From Mitsuokella sp. oral taxon 131 str. W9106 (GTDB lineage Bacteria; Bacillota; Negativicutes; Selenomonadales; Selenomonadaceae), in assembly GCF_000469545.1 (NCBI RefSeq), contig NZ_KI273072.1:1-64000 (forward strand): a stretch of DNA of 64,000 bases, given 5' to 3'. The notes under the pieces are model-generated. The model made no database searches, had not been told where the DNA came from, and worked only from the letters and a program-made list of their open reading frames with translations. Made by a program: the position numbers and the translations under genes. This document shows positions 35,931-45,344 of this stretch, piece by piece; position 1 is the first letter of the stretch; each line of letters opens with the position of its first letter.

Positions 35931-37401
35931 GTTCGCACGCCTTCAAGCGAAGATGAAGCAGGCGTATGAAGCCGGAAAATACTTCGAAATGCTGCGCCTT
36001 TTGGATCGGATGGAGCGGCGGAAAGGGCTTTCGCCGGATGCGATATGGGGCATTCACCTCGCGCGCGGCATGGCGCAGTTTGAGCTCGGTGCGACGGAGG
36101 AGGCCGTGGCGGCATTTCGCGCCGCCCTCGAGGGGGGCACGAATGCTTCCATCGAGTCGCGCCGCCGTCTCATGAGCAATTATTTGATGTATTTGCACTA
36201 CCTTTCCGATGTGCCGATGGAGAAGATGCGGGCGGCACATTTTGCCTATGCCGGTCTCTTCCCTTCCATCCGGCCGTTCGTGCATGAGAAGCGGGAGGAA
36301 AAGGCGCGCCTTCGCATCGGATACCTTTCGCCGAATCTTACCGACCATATCGTGCTCTCGTTTGCAGTCCAGCTCTTTGTACAGTACGACCGCACGCGCT
36401 ATGAGGTCGTGCTCTACAGCACGGGGGAGCGAAAGAATGAGGTAACGGAATGGATCGCGGGATTCGTCAACGGCTTTCGCGATATTTCCGCGCTTTCGCC
36501 TGAGGATGCCGCCCGCGAAATCCAGGAGGACGGCGTGGATATCCTCTTTGATCTTGCGGGACATTCCGAGGGCGGGAGGACGCTTGAGATCGCGGCGTAC
36601 AAGCCGGCCCCCATCCAACTTTGCGGGATCGGCTATTTTGACACGACGGGCCTTCCCGCTATGGATGCATTCCTCGGCGACGTTTACTGCGATCCAGAGG
36701 GCGCGGATGCGCAGTTTTCGGAAACGCTCCTGCGCCTGCCGCAGAGCCATTTCTGCTTCACGCCGACGGAGCAGCTTGCACATTTTGCGGGGGCGTACCG
36801 CCTGCACAGTCCGATCGTATTCGGCAGTTTCAACAACTTCGCGAAGATCACGGACGAGATGCTCGTCGCGTGGAAGGAAATCCTCGCGCGCGTGCCGGGA
36901 AGCCGTCTCGTGCTAAAGAACGTCAAGCGGCAGAAAGAACCCGTCCGCTACATGGAGAAACGCCTGAGAAGGCTGGATCTTCCACAGGAGCGCATCGAGG
37001 TTCGCTGCGCGACGCAGGACTATCTGCGCGAATACCTCGACGTGGATATCCTGCTCGACACGTATCCGTACGTCGGCGGCGGCACGACCTGCGAGGCTCT
37101 CTACATGGGCGTGCCCGTCGTCACGCGCTACGGCGCGCGCCACGGCTCGCGCTTCGGGCTTGGCCTGCTCGAAAACATCGGTGTGGGCGAGCTCGCCGCG
37201 CCGACTGCCGAAGCGTACATCGAACGCGCCGTCATGCTCGCGAATAGCCCCGATCTCGTCGCCGCGCTCCATGCGAACCTGCGGCAGATGATGGAACAGT
37301 CGCCCGTCATGGACGGAAAAGGCTATACGCGTTCGGTTGAGGCGGCGTTTGAGATGCTGTGGGAAGAATGGCTTCATGGCGGAAAAAGGGAGGAGGGTTG
37401 A
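35923..37401 (+). CDS. Single-module GT41 glycosyltransferase
   Basis: 492 residues. ATG 35923 (after AGGAAGG) lies inside the end of the previous gene, which stops at 35930. Residues 1-120 are short TPR-like helices. The GT41 module runs from about 127 to 485: GYLSPNLTDH, DILFDLAGHS, GLPAMDAFLGD and YPYVGGGTTCEALYMGVP. It is the most compact of the GT41 proteins and shares long nucleotide-level similarity with its neighbours around the GGGTTC motif. It probably works in the same O-glycosylation pathway. Confidence 0.86.
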   Translation: MDEFARLQAKMKQAYEAGKYFEMLRLLDRMERRKGLSPDAIWGIHLARGMAQFELGATEEAVAAFRAALEGGTNASIESRRRLMSNYLMYLHYLSDVPMEKMRAAHFAYAGLFPSIRPFVHEKREEKARLRIGYLSPNLTDHIVLSFAVQLFVQYDRTRYEVVLYSTGERKNEVTEWIAGFVNGFRDISALSPEDAAREIQEDGVDILFDLAGHSEGGRTLEIAAYKPAPIQLCGIGYFDTTGLPAMDAFLGDVYCDPEGADAQFSETLLRLPQSHFCFTPTEQLAHFAGAYRLHSPIVFGSFNNFAKITDEMLVAWKEILARVPGSRLVLKNVKRQKEPVRYMEKRLRRLDLPQERIEVRCATQDYLREYLDVDILLDTYPYVGGGTTCEALYMGVPVVTRYGARHGSRFGLGLLENIGVGELAAPTAEAYIERAVMLANSPDLVAALHANLRQMMEQSPVMDGKGYTRSVEAAFEMLWEEWLHGGKREEG

Positions 37402-37402
37402 T

Positions 37403-38659
37403 TTGAGCAAGAACGATATTTTTTCCATGGCAGATTTTTTGGTGGAGCAGGAACCGATGCTGTTTGATCCCGCGCGCCCGAAAGAGGATGAGAACAGCGA
37501 AAAAGAAATCGCGCAAACGCTTTTGCGCTGCCAGGAAGCACCGGTCGTTGCCTCCTTTCTCGCGCTGCAGGAAGGGGACGCACGGCGTGCTATGATGTAT
37601 TTCTCGTTTTGGATTCGCTACTGCAAACGGTTTTTGGGGAGCAAGATCTCCATGGAACCGTGTTATCATATTGTTGCGTTATTCTTGCGGCTCGGGCATT
37701 GGCAGGTTGCGGAAGATTTTGCGCGCGAGCATATTGCGGCGCAGCCATCGAATGAGGACGCAATGTTCTTTTTGGGCGTTGCGCTGCTCGGAAAAGGCGA
37801 TGCAAAAGGGGCTTGTGCGGCATGGGAAAAAGCATTGGAACGCAAGCATAGCTTTACGGAAGCCAAGCGCAATCTCGCATACCTCGCGGCGGGCGGACGT
37901 GACGTACGGCAGCTTCCGTGCCGAATCCCGCATGAGGACCTTATGTGCGCATCGGACTGCGACGGCTTGGACTTTCCCGTCTTTATCAATTCGCGTGACC
38001 GCGTCGATTGCCTGCGCCAGCTTGTCGAATGGCTGCTTGCGGCGGGGCATCGGCGCATCGTTATTCTCGACAACGATTCGGATTATCCGCCGCTTCTCGC
38101 ATATTACAACGAATTGGCGAAAGAGGATGCCGTGCACGTTGCGTATTTGCATAAAAATGGGGGACATACGGCGATTTGGGATTCGGGCATACTGGAGCAA
38201 ATGAATGTGACGACGCCTTACGTCTACACGGATTCCGACGTCGTTCCGACGGAGGAATGCCCGCCCGATGCCGTGCGCCATTTCTTCGGGATTTTACGGC
38301 GCTATCCGTTTCTCGACAAAGTCGGATTCGGTCTTCGCCTCGATGATTTCCACGGGGCAGGGACAGAGCCCATGAAAGCCCATGAGCGAAAGTATTATCG
38401 CTATCCGCTTGAGAAAGACGTTTATTTTTCCCAGATCGATACGACGTTTGCCTTGTATCGAAATGTGCGCCATTACGTGATCGGCTTGACGGCACGCACG
38501 ACTGGAGCTTATATGGCACGCCACCTTCCGTGGTACAAATCGTATACGGTCTCGTCCGAAGATGAGCGGTATTATCGTGCGCGCGCTTCAAAAAGCTCGA
38601 CCATGGCCCGAATGGATCAAGGTGAGGCTTTGAGGACGCCGGGCGGCGGATTCTTTTAA
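37403..38659 (+). CDS. TPR plus GT-A glycosyltransferase (first of a paralogous pair)
   Basis: 418 residues with a TTG start at 37403 placed by AGGAGGG; the frame is open further left and an ATG at 37427 is an alternative. Residues 1-180 are TPR-like. The C-terminal part has PVFINSRDR, RRIVILDNDSDYPP and TPYVYTDSDVVP (metal-type acidic motif), then HLPWYK. The gene at 43005 shares the same order of motifs, so both belong to one family of probable glycosyltransferases of unknown specificity. Part of its acidic-motif region also appears in the wrecked gene at 39704. Confidence 0.75.
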   Translation: MSKNDIFSMADFLVEQEPMLFDPARPKEDENSEKEIAQTLLRCQEAPVVASFLALQEGDARRAMMYFSFWIRYCKRFLGSKISMEPCYHIVALFLRLGHWQVAEDFAREHIAAQPSNEDAMFFLGVALLGKGDAKGACAAWEKALERKHSFTEAKRNLAYLAAGGRDVRQLPCRIPHEDLMCASDCDGLDFPVFINSRDRVDCLRQLVEWLLAAGHRRIVILDNDSDYPPLLAYYNELAKEDAVHVAYLHKNGGHTAIWDSGILEQMNVTTPYVYTDSDVVPTEECPPDAVRHFFGILRRYPFLDKVGFGLRLDDFHGAGTEPMKAHERKYYRYPLEKDVYFSQIDTTFALYRNVRHYVIGLTARTTGAYMARHLPWYKSYTVSSEDERYYRARASKSSTMARMDQGEALRTPGGGFF

Positions 38660-38745
38660 GCACAGATGCAAAAATCGTTTTAGTGTCAATAAGGAGAATC
38701 GTTTTGGGAAGAGCAGGCAGGAAACGAAGAAGGAGAAAGAAAAAA

Positions 38746-39711
38746 ATGCAGAACACGAACACGTACACGCCAAATGAGATGAAGATGCGCGAGCTCATGG
38801 AAAAGAAGCAGTACGCGCGTGCGCTTGAGATGCTTGCCGAGATCGTCCGGCAGAAGGAAGTGAAGCCGGAATTTCTCTATGACGGCGCCTACGCCTACTT
38901 CATGCTCGGCGATTACGACCGTGCGGCGGACTGGGTCACGAATACCTTGACGTATGCCGGCATGAGTGTCAAGGCACGTCTGCTCCTCGCCCGCATCTGC
39001 CTGGCAAAGGGGCGCACGGACGATGCAATGGAGCTTCTGGAATTCCTGCTGACAAAAGAGGCAGCACAATTAGACGCTGCGAAAAAGAATGAGATCCGCA
39101 TGATCGGATCCTCGCTCGCCTACCGCGATACGGCACGAACGCATCGCGATTTCCCGGCACTCGGCGCGTTCGTTCTCGGCGCGCCGCAGCAGGCTGTGCA
39201 GGCGCAGAATACGCCGGGCGCGGGGAATGCACCCGCAGGAGCATCGGACGCAAAGCGCCTGCTCGCCAAGCTCAAGCAGAAGATCGCACAAACGCAGGGG
39301 AATCTGCCGAAGGGCATTGCCGACCCAGTTGGCACGGCGACGGCATCGGTGCCTGCTGCGCCCGTATCGTCGCCTGCGCCGATCGCGCCCGCTGCAATAC
39401 CTGCCGCAGCGCAGGAATCGGACGGTCCCGACGCGGCGGCACAGGCGCGCAGCATCCTCGCGCGCGACATTCCGGCACGCGAAAAAGTACGCATCCTGAC
39501 GCAGTTTGCGGGCGGCTATTACACGGCACATGACCCCGCGCGCGCAGAAGCGATGCTCGCCGCTGCGCTCCGCGTCGATGTCTCGGACTGGACGCTGAGG
39601 AACATGGCGCTCGTGCAGGCGGATCTCGGCAACAAGGAGAAGGCGCTTGCCTTTGCCGCGCAGATGAAGCGCACGGATTTTTTGCTCCTGCACGTCCTGC
39701 GCGATGTCTGA
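38746..39711 (+). CDS. TPR-repeat protein, no catalytic domain seen
   Basis: 321 residues from ATG 38746 (site AAGGAG). Residues 1-130 and 235-320 are TPR-like helices (ALEMLAEIV, GAYAYFMLGDYDRAADWV), split by an Ala/Pro-rich linker of low complexity. No enzyme motif was found. It may serve as a scaffold for the surrounding TPR-bearing glycosyltransferases. An 86-base gap with two AATCGTTTT copies precedes it, one of the larger gaps in the island. Confidence 0.7.
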   Translation: MQNTNTYTPNEMKMRELMEKKQYARALEMLAEIVRQKEVKPEFLYDGAYAYFMLGDYDRAADWVTNTLTYAGMSVKARLLLARICLAKGRTDDAMELLEFLLTKEAAQLDAAKKNEIRMIGSSLAYRDTARTHRDFPALGAFVLGAPQQAVQAQNTPGAGNAPAGASDAKRLLAKLKQKIAQTQGNLPKGIADPVGTATASVPAAPVSSPAPIAPAAIPAAAQESDGPDAAAQARSILARDIPAREKVRILTQFAGGYYTAHDPARAEAMLAAALRVDVSDWTLRNMALVQADLGNKEKALAFAAQMKRTDFLLLHVLRDV

Positions 39712-40203
39712 GCCGCGCGTGAAGACGCCGTACGTCTACACGGATTCCGACGTCGTGCCGCAGGCGTGCTGCCCAAAGGACGACGGGCGATCTTATGGTT
39801 CCTACGATGCGGATGTCTCCGCTAAGATATTGATCTCGGTCGAAAAGTACTTTGTGCGATGGCAGGTCGATGTGTGGCAGGACGGCGTGCAGGTCTTTTC
39901 CCATACGTTTGATCCGACGGGGGCGCGTGTTCACTTCGTTTTCGCGAGCCGCTGTATCGGCGATACGATCGCCTGCATTCCCTACTTAGGCGTGTTCTGT
40001 GCGCGCTACGGCGTGCGGGCATCCTACGCATGGCGTGCCACGGCTGTTTCAACGACCCGCGCTGGTACTGGTCGGAAGATCCGTGCCATTTGGGAAGGGA
40101 AGAACCGAACCGCCTGATGGAATGCCAGCGCACGATTACGCCACGCATGGTCATGGAAGCGGTCACGCGCCTCGTGCATGACCGAGAGAGGGGGAGCGTA
40201 TGA
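39704..40203 (+). pseudogene. Remnant of a TibC/Aah-like heptosyltransferase joined to a glycosyltransferase scrap
   Basis: Frame one (39704-40117) starts with a scrap nearly identical to the neighbouring glycosyltransferase (TPYVYTDSDVVP). It continues into VDVWQDGVQVFSHTFDPTGA and SRCIGDTIACIPYLGVF, which resembles the N-terminus of autotransporter O-heptosyltransferases of the Aah/TibC type. The C-terminal end of such a protein then appears in another frame (ATG 40030 to TGA 40203): CFNDPRWYWSEDPCHLG and ECQRTITPRMVMEAVTRL. The roughly 250 central residues are missing and the frame breaks near 40020. I read this as an internally deleted, frame-shifted gene. A functional 57-codon downstream peptide is unlikely. 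The family assignment is from memory of conserved ends. Confidence 0.65.
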
Positions 40204-41708
40204 TAAGGTATCCGCAGATCCTGCCACCGAAGGCGCGCACAGTCGTCGAGCTCGGCTGCGGCGACGGCACACTCGGCGCCGCGTTCAAGCGCATTCAGCC
40301 GGCGTGCCGCTATTTCGGCATTGACAGTTCGTACGAAAACGTGCGCGAAGCGGCACGCCGGCTTGACCGCGCGGCGGTCGAGCCGCCCGCCCCGGTGGAT
40401 CTCTCGCACTACGGGCTCTCGGACATCGATTGTATCCTATGCCATGCGCCGTACTGGCAGGGGGCGGATCTGCAGGCGCTTTTGGCCGCGTATCGGCAGA
40501 TGCTCTCCAAGGCGGGGCAGATCGTGCTTGCGATGGACCTGCAGTATCCCGTTTCGGCCATCGCGCCGTTGCTCGCATCATTTGGTCCTGCCATCGGGCA
40601 GGATACCGACGGCGTGCGCTACATCCGTCTCTTTTGCGGCGCTCAGGCAGTGCCGCTCGGTATCCGCACGCTGACGTACGACCCCGCTTGCGAAAACATC
40701 CGCGTCCGCCTGCCGAACGGCTTCATGCAGACGGATCCGGGCATCCTGATCGAGGAGGAGACGTTTGACGAGCAGTTGTGCTTCGATCCCCTTCCGACGC
40801 AAGAAAACGTGCTCTTATTCGAACGCCTGTTTATCACGAACATCGAGCATCCGCTGATGGACTTAAACCGCGCGGCCGCGCAGCATCAGGTGCTCGTGCA
40901 CGAGTTCGACGACCTGCCGTACTGGGGCGCATTCTACAAGCGCAATCTCCACGAGGAGACGGACTACATCGCCTTTCGCGGCGTTCACGCTGTGCAGACC
41001 TCGACGCCGGCACTCGCCGATTACTTTCGCACCTATAATCCATACGTGCTGACCTTTCCGAATATGCTCATAGAGCTTCCGGAGGCGCGCTCTTTTGACC
41101 CGCGTGCGGAGGTGGTCACGATCTTCTTCGGCGCGGTCAACCGCGAGGCGGACTGGCAGGCGATCATGCCTGCGATCAATGCGGCAATCGCGCGTTACGG
41201 CACGCGGCTCCGCTTCAAGGTCACGGCGGATCGGAAGTTCTTCGACGCGCTTCAGACGGAGGCGAAGGAGTACGTCGGAGGTGCGTACAACGAGGGAAAG
41301 TTTGCGCCGTACGAACTCTACATGGAAGCGATGCACGAATCGGATCTCGCGCTGCTGCCGCTCGGCGATACGGAATTCAACCGCATGAAATCCGATCTTA
41401 AGTTCATCGAGGCAGCAGGAAATGGCGCCGTCGTGCTCGCCTCTCCGACGGTGTACGAACGGACCGTGCGCGATGGGCGTACGGGATTCCTCTACCGCAG
41501 CCCGCAGGAGTTTTCGGAGCTTTTGCGCATCTTGGTCGAAGATCCCGTGCTTCGCTATGAGACGGCGACGCTCGCTTATGATTATGTCAGGCGGAACCGC
41601 CTGCTCGCACAGCACTACGAGGAGCGCATCCATGCCTATCGCGAGCTTGCCACGCATTTCGAAATGCTTGAATCCGCACGGCAGGCGCGCATTGCAACGT
41701 ACTTATAA
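40200..41708 (+). CDS. Methyltransferase-glycosyltransferase fusion
   Basis: 502 residues. Residues 1-160 form a class I SAM-dependent methyltransferase (VELGCGDGTLG at 16-26, then FGIDSSYENV). Residues about 230-490 look like a GT-B glycosyltransferase of GT4/CgeB type: FDDLPYW, VTIFFGAVN, a DLALLPLGDTEFNRMKSDLK stretch and IEAAGNGAVVLASPTVY with GRTGFLY. It could methylate and transfer a sugar. The ATG at 40200 overlaps the stop of the upstream remnant. Donor and acceptor unknown. Confidence 0.75.
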   Translation: MIRYPQILPPKARTVVELGCGDGTLGAAFKRIQPACRYFGIDSSYENVREAARRLDRAAVEPPAPVDLSHYGLSDIDCILCHAPYWQGADLQALLAAYRQMLSKAGQIVLAMDLQYPVSAIAPLLASFGPAIGQDTDGVRYIRLFCGAQAVPLGIRTLTYDPACENIRVRLPNGFMQTDPGILIEEETFDEQLCFDPLPTQENVLLFERLFITNIEHPLMDLNRAAAQHQVLVHEFDDLPYWGAFYKRNLHEETDYIAFRGVHAVQTSTPALADYFRTYNPYVLTFPNMLIELPEARSFDPRAEVVTIFFGAVNREADWQAIMPAINAAIARYGTRLRFKVTADRKFFDALQTEAKEYVGGAYNEGKFAPYELYMEAMHESDLALLPLGDTEFNRMKSDLKFIEAAGNGAVVLASPTVYERTVRDGRTGFLYRSPQEFSELLRILVEDPVLRYETATLAYDYVRRNRLLAQHYEERIHAYRELATHFEMLESARQARIATYL

Positions 41709-41773
41709 GAACAGAGGATGCGCCGAGGAAGGCGGCAGTCGTGCTCAGCCTAGTTCGCAGGGAGGTGCGTTTT

Positions 41774-42973
41774 TTGGCGAAAGAAATCATTTGCTACCAT
41801 ACGAACCGCTCGCATGTGGCGCTGCGCCCGAATATGGTAAGTCTCGCCGACGGCTTCCGCGCACTCGGCTGCGCCGTCACGGAATGTGATCTCGACAACC
41901 GTGCCGATACGGATGCGTGCTATACGCGGCTGCTGTCAGACGGCAATGCGATCGCTTTTACGGTCGGCAACAATGATCTTGGCATGGTACTGCACGATGA
42001 AAATGGCGCGCCGTACTACCCCTATGATGCGATCGACACGCCGCACGTGTCCGTCATGCTCGACGTGCCGTACAACCCTTGCGTGACGGGCTTTGATACG
42101 CCGTGCCGCCACCATATAGCAACGCTTCTCGACCGTCATGTCGCGCCCATATTGCCGCTTGCATGGCCGAAAAAGCGTATGGCAGGAATCTTTCTGCCGC
42201 TCGGCGGCACGCAGGCACTGACAGAAGATCAGGCATTCAGTGCCGCGCGTCCCTACGACGTGGTCGTCAGCGGCGTATTCCCGAGGGGCGAAGCGTGGCC
42301 CAGGCGGCGCTGGCATGAGGAGGGGCTTCCCGCTGCCGCTTGCTCGATCTTGGATGAGGCGGCAGACCGCTTGGAACTTGAGCCGAAAAATAGCTGGGAC
42401 GGGGTTCTTGATGTGCTCGCGGCGCGGGGCTTTTCGTCGGATGTTTTCCGGCGCCGCATGATCCCGTATTTGCCGCTCATGCAGCGCTATATCAAGCAGT
42501 ATCGGCGCTTGAAGGCGGTCGAATTTCTCGTCCGTGCGGGCATCACGCCGGATGTCTTTGGCGATGGCTGGGAGGGCGTCCCGTTTGCGGATGGCCTTCG
42601 CCTGCACGGTCCTGTGCCCTACGAAGAAATGCTCGCGATCATGGGAAAGGCGAAGGTCGTCTACCAGGATAACGCCGAGTTTGCGAACGGGGCGCATGAC
42701 CGCGTTTTCACAGCGATGCTGAACGGCGCCGTCGTCGTCAGCGAGGAGAGCACCTATCTCGCGGAAGCCTTTGAGAATGGCAAGGATATCGTACTCTTTG
42801 ATTGGAAGACAGGCGCTGGGCGCGTGGCGGAATCGGTGCCCGTGCTGATCGCCGATGAGACGCTCCGCTTATCTTTCGCGCTGCGCGCCTACGGCAAGGC
42901 GAAAGCGCATCATACATGGCGAAATCGCGCAGCGCGCATTGCGGAGGCAGTGGAACTCCTATACGGTGTGTGA
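41774..42973 (+). CDS. CgeB-like glycosyltransferase
   Basis: 399 residues from TTG 41774, chosen for the GGGAGGTG site at 41760-41767; GTG 41741 is an alternative with AGGAAGG. It has the GT-B pattern of CgeB/DUF3880 proteins: an N-terminal segment with VGNNDLGMVLHDENG, a central TPHVSVMLDVPYNP, and a C-terminal GPVPYEEMLAIMGKAKVVY with HDRVFTAMLNGAVVVSE, the usual nucleotide-sugar-binding end. It is probably cytosolic. Its sugar is unknown. It lies 65 bases after the previous gene. Confidence 0.75.
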   Translation: MAKEIICYHTNRSHVALRPNMVSLADGFRALGCAVTECDLDNRADTDACYTRLLSDGNAIAFTVGNNDLGMVLHDENGAPYYPYDAIDTPHVSVMLDVPYNPCVTGFDTPCRHHIATLLDRHVAPILPLAWPKKRMAGIFLPLGGTQALTEDQAFSAARPYDVVVSGVFPRGEAWPRRRWHEEGLPAAACSILDEAADRLELEPKNSWDGVLDVLAARGFSSDVFRRRMIPYLPLMQRYIKQYRRLKAVEFLVRAGITPDVFGDGWEGVPFADGLRLHGPVPYEEMLAIMGKAKVVYQDNAEFANGAHDRVFTAMLNGAVVVSEESTYLAEAFENGKDIVLFDWKTGAGRVAESVPVLIADETLRLSFALRAYGKAKAHHTWRNRAARIAEAVELLYGV

Positions 42974-43004
42974 CGGTATGGGCGCATGAAAAGGAGGTGC
43001 AGCA

Positions 43005-44162
43005 GTGCGGCATTCACTCGGCGATTTGAAGCGTGCATACGAGGCGGCGGATGCCGCCTTTGACACGGAAGGCCGCGCGGCGGCAATGGCGGAAGCCTTT
43101 CGCATCATCTGCGGGACACCTTCCCTTGAAACGAGCGAAGCGGGGGCGTTTTTCGCGCGAAAACCGAAAATTTTCCTGCTCGCTGCCATTTCCTTTCTCG
43201 TGCGGGAGCGGCCAAAGGAAGCGCTTTATTACCTTGGGCTGCTGGATGAGGGCGTACTTGCGAGGCCCGCATGGTTCCCCATGTATGGCTACTACAAGGC
43301 ATGGGGCTATGACCTGCTCGGTGATTCGGCACGTGCAAAGGCGTATCTCATGCACCATCTGGCGCAGTTCAAGGGCGATGAAATGGCGCGTCAGAACCTC
43401 CTCGCGCTCGGCGCAGGAGCGCCGCGCAGGTGGTTCGATGCCTCTCCGCTCACATCTGTGACGGGATCGTATGCCGACATACCGATCTTTATCAATTCGC
43501 GCGACCGCCTTGGCACTCTGCAGGATCTCATACTGCGCCTTTTGGAGCTTGGGCAGCGGACGGTCATCGTACTTGACAACGGCTCGACGTATGCGCCGCT
43601 CCTGCACTACTACAGGGAGATCGAGAAACGCGGCATTCGCGTCGTCCGCCTGCCGAATCTCGGCCATCGCGCCCTTTGGGACAGCGGCGTGCTGCGTACG
43701 CTTGGCGTAACGGGCGCGTATGCCTATACGGACTCGGACATCGCATTGGGCGAGGGCTTTCCGAAGGATTTCATGCGGCGGCTGCTCCTGTGCCTTTCGA
43801 AGCATCCTTATCTTGTGAAAGCGGGGCTTGCGCTTGAATACCGCGATATCACATTCTATGACCGCGAGAAGATTCAGGCCATCGAATCGAAGCTGTACGA
43901 GATACCGCTTGCGAAAGATGCGTATTTTGCCGATGTCGATACGACGTTTGCCGTCTACCGCGGAAGCATCCGGCACTATGTGCGCGGCCCATCGGCACGT
44001 CTCGCAGGCGCGCTCACGGCACGCCACCTGCCTTGGTACTACGACGAGACGAACCGCCCCGCTGATGAGACGTACTACATGGAGCATGCGGAGGCATACT
44101 CCTCGATGAAGGGATTTCAGCAGATGAGGCAGCAGCAAGAACAGAAAGGAACAGGGACATGA
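43005..44162 (+). CDS. TPR plus GT-A glycosyltransferase (second of the pair)
   Basis: 385 residues with a GTG start at 43005 placed by AAGGAGGTG. It is a paralogue of the gene at 37403: DIPIFINSRDR, RTVIVLDNGSTYAPLL, AYAYTDSDIALGEGF and ARHLPWYY come in the same order, while the N-terminal helical region is different. The acidic motif TDSD fits a metal-dependent GT-A site. It overlaps the next gene by four bases (ATGA). No better function can be given. Confidence 0.75.
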   Translation: MRHSLGDLKRAYEAADAAFDTEGRAAAMAEAFRIICGTPSLETSEAGAFFARKPKIFLLAAISFLVRERPKEALYYLGLLDEGVLARPAWFPMYGYYKAWGYDLLGDSARAKAYLMHHLAQFKGDEMARQNLLALGAGAPRRWFDASPLTSVTGSYADIPIFINSRDRLGTLQDLILRLLELGQRTVIVLDNGSTYAPLLHYYREIEKRGIRVVRLPNLGHRALWDSGVLRTLGVTGAYAYTDSDIALGEGFPKDFMRRLLLCLSKHPYLVKAGLALEYRDITFYDREKIQAIESKLYEIPLAKDAYFADVDTTFAVYRGSIRHYVRGPSARLAGALTARHLPWYYDETNRPADETYYMEHAEAYSSMKGFQQMRQQQEQKGTGT

Positions 44163-45328
44163 CACAGGCGGCAGCGAGCAGGGGAGACGGCGTGACGAGC
44201 ATCGTCATCCTAAGCTACAACACGCTCGATTACACGCGGCTCTGCATCGAGAGCATCCGTACGTATACGGAGGCGGGGACGTATGAGATCCTCGTCGTCG
44301 ACAACGGCTCGCATGATGGATCGGCTGAATGGCTCAAGGAACAGGCAGATATCCTGCTCTTCTGCAATGCGGAGAACCGCGGTTTCCCCGGCGGATGCAA
44401 TCAGGGGATGCGGGCGGCGATGGGCGACAGCCTGCTGCTCTTGAACAGCGATACGATCGTCACGCCGAACTGGCTCGGCAATATGCGCCGTGCGCTCTTT
44501 TCCGCGCCCGATATCGGCGCGGTCGGCTGCGTGACGAATCGCTGCTCGAACGAGCAGAAGATTCCCGCTCCGTACGAAAGTATTGAAGAGATGGAAACGT
44601 TTGCGGAAGCGTTCAACGTATCCGACCCCGCGAAATGGCACCCGTGGTTCATGCTCGTCGGGTTCTGCTTTCTTATGAAGCGTGAGGCCTACATCGAGGT
44701 CGGCGGCTTTGACGAACGCTTCAGCCCCGGCAACTACGAGGACGATGATCTTTCTGTCCGCCTGCGCATGGCGGGTTACGATCTCCTGCTTTTGCAGGAT
44801 ACGTTTATCCATCATTTCGGCAGCGCGTCGTTTGGCAGGAAACAGAACGTGAGCGAGGCGGAGCTGCAGCGCAAACAAGAGGCCTACGCTGCCCTTTTAC
44901 AGCGCAATGCGGAAAAATTCGTTCGGAAGTGGGGCGTCGACCCGAAGTCCTACCGCACGCGCTATACGGTGGAAGCGGTACTGCCCGACGAACTGCCGCA
45001 GGGCGCGCGCGTCACGCTCGTCGGCTTTTCGCGCGGCATGGAGCTCTACCACCTCGGCGCGCATTGCCCCGAGGCGACCGTCGTGGGCGTCATCGTCGGC
45101 GCGCCGCCGGAAGTCCCCCTGTCTAGGCGCATTTCCGTCCGTCGCGTCGAGCAGTTCGCGGATGCGCCGGATGCCATTGAACCCGCCCAAGACTACATCA
45201 TCGTGCGCGACGCGCTGAATGGCGATGCGGAATCCTTGTGCAGGCGGCTCTGCGGCAGGCTGAGGATCGGCGGCAAGCTGCTCGTGCCCAACGGCGGCGG
45301 CATGCGCGAGTTCAGCCGCACGAGCTGA
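44159..45328 (+). CDS. GT2 glycosyltransferase (rhamnosyltransferase-like)
   Basis: 389 residues. Classical GT2 domain at 13-240: SIVILSYNTLDYTRLCIESI, ILVVDNGSHDGSAEWL, ENRGFPGGCNQGM and LLLLNSDT, then FDERFSPGNYEDDDLSVRLR as the acceptor-side motif. This pattern is common in rhamnosyl- and related transferases. Residues 275-385 are an added domain of unknown function (DYIIVRDALNGDAE). It is part of the overlapping gene chain. Confidence 0.85.
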   Translation: MTQAAASRGDGVTSIVILSYNTLDYTRLCIESIRTYTEAGTYEILVVDNGSHDGSAEWLKEQADILLFCNAENRGFPGGCNQGMRAAMGDSLLLLNSDTIVTPNWLGNMRRALFSAPDIGAVGCVTNRCSNEQKIPAPYESIEEMETFAEAFNVSDPAKWHPWFMLVGFCFLMKREAYIEVGGFDERFSPGNYEDDDLSVRLRMAGYDLLLLQDTFIHHFGSASFGRKQNVSEAELQRKQEAYAALLQRNAEKFVRKWGVDPKSYRTRYTVEAVLPDELPQGARVTLVGFSRGMELYHLGAHCPEATVVGVIVGAPPEVPLSRRISVRRVEQFADAPDAIEPAQDYIIVRDALNGDAESLCRRLCGRLRIGGKLLVPNGGGMREFSRTS

Positions 45329-45344
45329 TGAGGGAGGAATAACG

